Source: Woeseiaceae bacterium (GTDB lineage Bacteria; Pseudomonadota; Gammaproteobacteria; Steroidobacterales; Woeseiaceae). Taken from it: DNA of 64,000 bases. The notes beneath the pieces were generated by a model. The model did no database searches, was not told the DNA's origin, and worked only from the letters and a program-made list of their open reading frames with translations. Shown piece by piece: positions 61,106 through 64,000 of the stretch. Every line of letters starts with the position of its first letter. The stretch's first letter is position 1. The stretch is taken from positions 186,001-250,000 of the forward strand of contig JANQGQ010000018.1 in the NCBI GenBank assembly GCA_028277185.1, in the 5' to 3' direction. A program made the translations under genes and the position numbers.

Positions 61106-62014
61106 TTGAGACACTTGAATTACAATCACTTGCAGTATTTCTGGACCGTAGCCCGCGAAGGTAGCGTCGCGAAGGCGGCAGACATCCTGCATCTGACGCC
61201 GCAGACGATCAGCGGGCAGATCAAGGTACTCGAGCAATCCATCGGCCAGCCGTTGTTCGAGCGGGTCGGACGGCGTCTGACGATGACCGAGACCGGGCGC
61301 GTCGTGTACAGCTACGCCGACGAGATCTTCTCGATCGGTGCCGAACTCGCGAGCACAGTGCGGAGCAATCTGCCGAACGTATCGTCGACCCTCACCATCG
61401 GGGTCGTGAACTCGATCCCGAAGCTGATCGCCGAGCGGATCATCGCCCCGGTGATGCTCGGCGATCCGCCCGTCCACGTCCGCTGCTTCGAATCCACGTT
61501 GAACCAGCTCCTGGCCGACCTCGCGGTCCATAAGCTGGACATCGTGCTATCCGACCAGCCCGTGCCGCGAGGCTTGAGCATCAAGGCTTACGATCATCAA
61601 CTCGGCGAAAGCGGCCTGAGTTTCTTCGCACCCCGAGGCAAGGCCCGCGCGCTCAGAAACCGCTTCCCGGGCTCGCTGCACGAAGCGCCGATGCTGCTGC
61701 CCACGAAGAACTCGGCGCTGCGGCGGCGTCTCGACGACTGGTTCGATACGCACGACATCGCGCCGCGCGTTGCCGGCGAGTTCGACGACAGCGCGCTCCT
61801 CAAAGCCTTCGGCGAGGCGGGCGCCGGTGCATTTGCCGGCCCTACCGCCATCGAGGACGAAATCTGCCGGATGTATCGGATGAGCGTGATCGGGCGAACG
61901 ATGGATATCACCGAGCGCTACTTCGCGATCTCGTCGGAGCGCCGCCTGCGCCACGAAGCGGTCGTCGCCATCACCGAGACCGCGCGTTCCGATTTATTCG
62001 AACGGAGCGCCTAA
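61106..62014 (+). CDS. LysR-family regulator, NhaR-like
   Basis: A 302-residue regulator starting at TTG 61106: NYNHLQYFWTVAREGSVAKAAD and LTPQTISGQIKVLEQSIG form the N-terminal helix-turn-helix (about 1-60). The start, with L-N-Y-x-H-L-x-Y-F-W, is characteristic of the NhaR branch, which senses Na+ or responds to salt and controls nhaA in E. coli. The effector domain follows. It is divergent from the HPF-like/sbtA/sbtB set, and Na+-linked sensing would fit an Na+/HCO3- symporter as its target (inference). Confidence 0.93.
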   Translation: MRHLNYNHLQYFWTVAREGSVAKAADILHLTPQTISGQIKVLEQSIGQPLFERVGRRLTMTETGRVVYSYADEIFSIGAELASTVRSNLPNVSSTLTIGVVNSIPKLIAERIIAPVMLGDPPVHVRCFESTLNQLLADLAVHKLDIVLSDQPVPRGLSIKAYDHQLGESGLSFFAPRGKARALRNRFPGSLHEAPMLLPTKNSALRRRLDDWFDTHDIAPRVAGEFDDSALLKAFGEAGAGAFAGPTAIEDEICRMYRMSVIGRTMDITERYFAISSERRLRHEAVVAITETARSDLFERSA

Positions 62015-62099
62015 CGCAAGCCCCGCGGCTGTGATGCGGTACCGGAACCTGCCTGACCGGTAGGACATAATGCTCCCGGCAACACGACACGGAACCGCC

Positions 62100-63470
62100 A
62101 TGCACGAAACCCTCGCCGACCTGTATGCGTGCCCGCGCTGCGACAATGCGCCGCTGACCGTGAGCGATGCCGGCCTCGCCTGCAGTGCGTGCAAGGCCGA
62201 GTATCCGCTGTTGGACGGCATGCCCTGGCTGTTCGCCGAGCCGGACGCGGCCTTCGGCGAGTGGCGCAACCGGCTGCACTTTGCCGTGCAGAAGTTGAGC
62301 CATGAGGTCGCGCGCCTGACGGCCGAGGAAAAGGACAAATCGCTGCACTCGCTGACGGCGCGGCGGATTCAGCGCTATCGCAAGTCGCTGGACTCACACC
62401 GGCGCAAGCTGTCCCGCCTGCTGGCGCCCGTCGAGCTCGGTAGCCACAGCGGTAACGTCGAAACGTATCTGGCGCTGCGCACGCGCCTGCCGGTGGATCA
62501 GGGTCTCAATACCTACTATCCGAACATCCATCGCGACTGGGCATGGGGCGAGGACGAAAACGCGGCATCGCTCAGGCAGATCGAGGCCGTGCTGCAAGAC
62601 GACGCCGAGCTCGGCGACGTGCTCGTACTCGGTGCCGGCGCGGGGCGTCTGGCCTACGACATCCACATGACCCTCGACTGCCGGCGCACCGTCGCCTTCG
62701 ATTTCAACCCGATGCTCATGCTCGTCGCGCGCGCCGTCACGGGCGGCGACTCTCTGCCGATGTACGAATTTCCGATAGCGCCGCGATCGCTCGAAGACGA
62801 CGCGGTCCTGCGTCAGCTCCAGGCCCCCGAGCCCGTCCGTGACGGCTTTCATCTGGTACTAGGCGACGCACTGCGCCCGCCGTTCAGGCCCGCGGCGTTC
62901 GACACGATCGTCACGCCGTGGCTGATCGACATCGTCACCGACGACCTCGGCGTGTTTGCGCGACGGCTCAACCGGCTGCTCCGGGAGGACGGTCGCTGGC
63001 TCAATTTCGGCTCGCTGGCCTTCCACAGCGCGAAGCGGGCCGGGCAGTACAGTCCGGAGGAGACGAAGAACATCGTCGCCGAATCGGGCTTCTCGGATCC
63101 GTACGTGGCGGAGGCCACGATCCCGTACATGTGTTCGCCGGCCAGCCGCCACGGGCGACAGGAGCACACGTTCTCGTTCTCTGCCTGCAAGGAAAAGGAC
63201 GTCGACGCGCCGCCCAGGCACAAGGCGCTGCCCGATTGGCTGGTCACGGGCAAAGAGGCCGTGCCGCTTGCCCAGGCCTTTCGCGCGCAGCAGATGACCA
63301 CCCAGGTCTACGCCTTCATCATGTCGCTGATCGACGGCAAACGCAGCATCGAGGACATGGCCAGGATCTTCGAGAAGCAGCAGCTCATGACGCGCGAAGA
63401 AGCCGTTCCGGCGATCAAGAGCTTTCTGACGCGCATGTTCGACGACGCCAATCGGCAATCGGGCTACTAA
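62100..63470 (+). CDS. N2227-type methyltransferase with N-terminal Trm112-like zinc ribbon
   Basis: About 456 residues from ATG 62100 (GGA 6 nt upstream; ATG 62070 is a fair alternative). The N-terminus is a zinc ribbon, C11-x2-C14 and C28-x2-C31. A helical linker precedes a SAM-binding domain with VLVLGAGAGRLAYDIH (motif I) and VAFDFNPMLMLVA. The stretch YYPNIHRDWAW just before motif I and the FNPMLML loop match the N2227 (carnosine N-methyltransferase-like) family. A C-terminal helical segment of about 80 residues resembles winged-helix modules. The substrate is unknown. Its stop overlaps the convergent esterase gene by 3 nt. Confidence 0.85.
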   Translation: MHETLADLYACPRCDNAPLTVSDAGLACSACKAEYPLLDGMPWLFAEPDAAFGEWRNRLHFAVQKLSHEVARLTAEEKDKSLHSLTARRIQRYRKSLDSHRRKLSRLLAPVELGSHSGNVETYLALRTRLPVDQGLNTYYPNIHRDWAWGEDENAASLRQIEAVLQDDAELGDVLVLGAGAGRLAYDIHMTLDCRRTVAFDFNPMLMLVARAVTGGDSLPMYEFPIAPRSLEDDAVLRQLQAPEPVRDGFHLVLGDALRPPFRPAAFDTIVTPWLIDIVTDDLGVFARRLNRLLREDGRWLNFGSLAFHSAKRAGQYSPEETKNIVAESGFSDPYVAEATIPYMCSPASRHGRQEHTFSFSACKEKDVDAPPRHKALPDWLVTGKEAVPLAQAFRAQQMTTQVYAFIMSLIDGKRSIEDMARIFEKQQLMTREEAVPAIKSFLTRMFDDANRQSGY

Positions 63471-64000
63471 AGCGAATCCCTGGACGGCGCCAGGGCCTCG
63501 CCGATTCGCCGGGCCAACCGCTCGACGGCATCCCGGCTTTCGGGCATCACCAGAACGAAGGCCTGGAAGACGTGCCACATGTCGGGCCAGACTTCGAGCT
63601 CGACGGGGCCGCCGGCCGATCGGATGTTCGCCGCCAGACGCTCCGAGTCACTCAACAAAATCTCGTGATCGCCGACCTGTATGTACACGGGACACAGTCC
63701 GCCCGCTTCCGCGTAAACGGGAGATACTAACGGTGAGCGGAGCTCACTTTCTTCGCAGTAGAAGCGCGTCACGTGGGGCAGATCCTCGGGGTTGAACCAG
63801 GGGTCCGCCGCGCGCCGCGTTTCCATGGATTCGCCGCTCGCCGATAAATCCAGCCACGGCGACAACAGGCAGCCCAGCGCCGGCTGCGGCAAGCCGCGCT
63901 CGCGTAACGCCAGCAGCAGCGCCATGCTTAAGCCCCCGCCGGCCGAATCGCCGGCGACGACGATGGCTTCGGGGGGCGTGCCGTCGTCGATGAGCTGTGA
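63467..64000 (-). CDS. HSL-family alpha/beta hydrolase (esterase/lipase), N-terminus outside window
   Basis: The minus-strand frame is open from the right window edge to the TAG at 63467, so only the last 177 or so residues are present. The nucleophile elbow GDSAGG lies near the edge, followed by SPWLDLS, the acid residue in VGDHEILLSDS and the histidine in WPDMWHVF. These are the hormone-sensitive-lipase family features (the HGGG oxyanion motif would be upstream, outside the window). It hydrolyses short-chain esters. Confidence 0.9.
   Translation of the reverse strand, partial: SQLIDDGTPPEAIVVAGDSAGGGLSMALLLALRERGLPQPALGCLLSPWLDLSASGESMETRRAADPWFNPEDLPHVTRFYCEESELRSPLVSPVYAEAGGLCPVYIQVGDHEILLSDSERLAANIRSAGGPVELEVWPDMWHVFQAFVLVMPESRDAVERLARRIGEALAPSRDSL

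Noticed and set aside
1..64000. CRISPR array, IS element, prophage or integron
   Set aside because: No regularly spaced repeats, transposase, integrase or terminal inverted repeats were seen.

Overview
This 64 kb window is GC-rich, gene-dense DNA with no rRNA, tRNA, phage, IS element or CRISPR array that I could recognise. Gene content points to a free-living, probably marine or sediment, gammaproteobacterium: TonB-dependent receptors, a FecI/FecR pair, an SbtA/PII pair, DUF3570/DUF4266 proteins, split 5-oxoprolinase genes and many lipoproteins. That placement is inference from content only. Several genes appear to start with GTG or TTG, judged from Shine-Dalgarno position and signal peptides.

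Layout. (1) 1-17.2 kb, minus strand: one long co-directional block running from a three-TM low-complexity protein through a MoxR AAA+ ATPase, a DUF58 protein, a BatA-like protein and an 834-aa VWA protein to a 2190-aa TPR protein, followed after 31 nt by an insulysin-type M16 lipoprotein protease that runs off the left edge. (2) 17.2-22.6 kb, minus: FecI-type sigma factor, FecR anti-sigma regulator and a TonB-dependent transducer with an N-terminal STN domain, closed by a terminator. (3) 22.8-24.0 kb, plus: a second ECF sigma factor without a FecR partner, then a periplasmic cyclophilin.

(4) 24.0-35.6 kb: an apparent catabolic island for a hydrophobic organic substrate. It has a SnoaL-like protein, a LysR regulator, an SDR, a TonB-dependent receptor, an MFS transporter, a two-subunit MaoC/hotdog hydratase, a cytochrome P450 overlapping an acyl-CoA synthetase, a cupin, and an ArsR regulator with a SRPBCC protein. 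(5) 35.6-44.5 kb: mixed chromosomal genes (methyltransferase, MscS channel, DUF900 hydrolase lipoprotein, pxpCBA, rsgA, SDR, rhomboid protease). The 5' end of pxpA carries a partial tandem duplication.

(6) 44.6-56.8 kb: the most unusual part. Two divergent gene sets flank a 1.1 kb gene-free region that contains a sigma-54-type promoter match. Leftward are a two-haem HzsA-like lipoprotein, an SH3/beta-barrel protein, a beta-barrel lipoprotein, DUF4266 and DUF3570. Rightward are a CxxCH protein, a LamG protein with two haem-type domains and a Tat-type DUF1501-like protein, ended by a strong terminator. I read this as an uncharacterised envelope redox or electron-transfer module. (7) 56.8-64 kb: an S9 peptidase lipoprotein, an operon of HPF-like protein, SbtA bicarbonate transporter, SbtB-like PII and TerB-like protein, a NhaR-like LysR regulator, an N2227-type methyltransferase with a zinc ribbon, and a truncated HSL-family esterase at the right edge.
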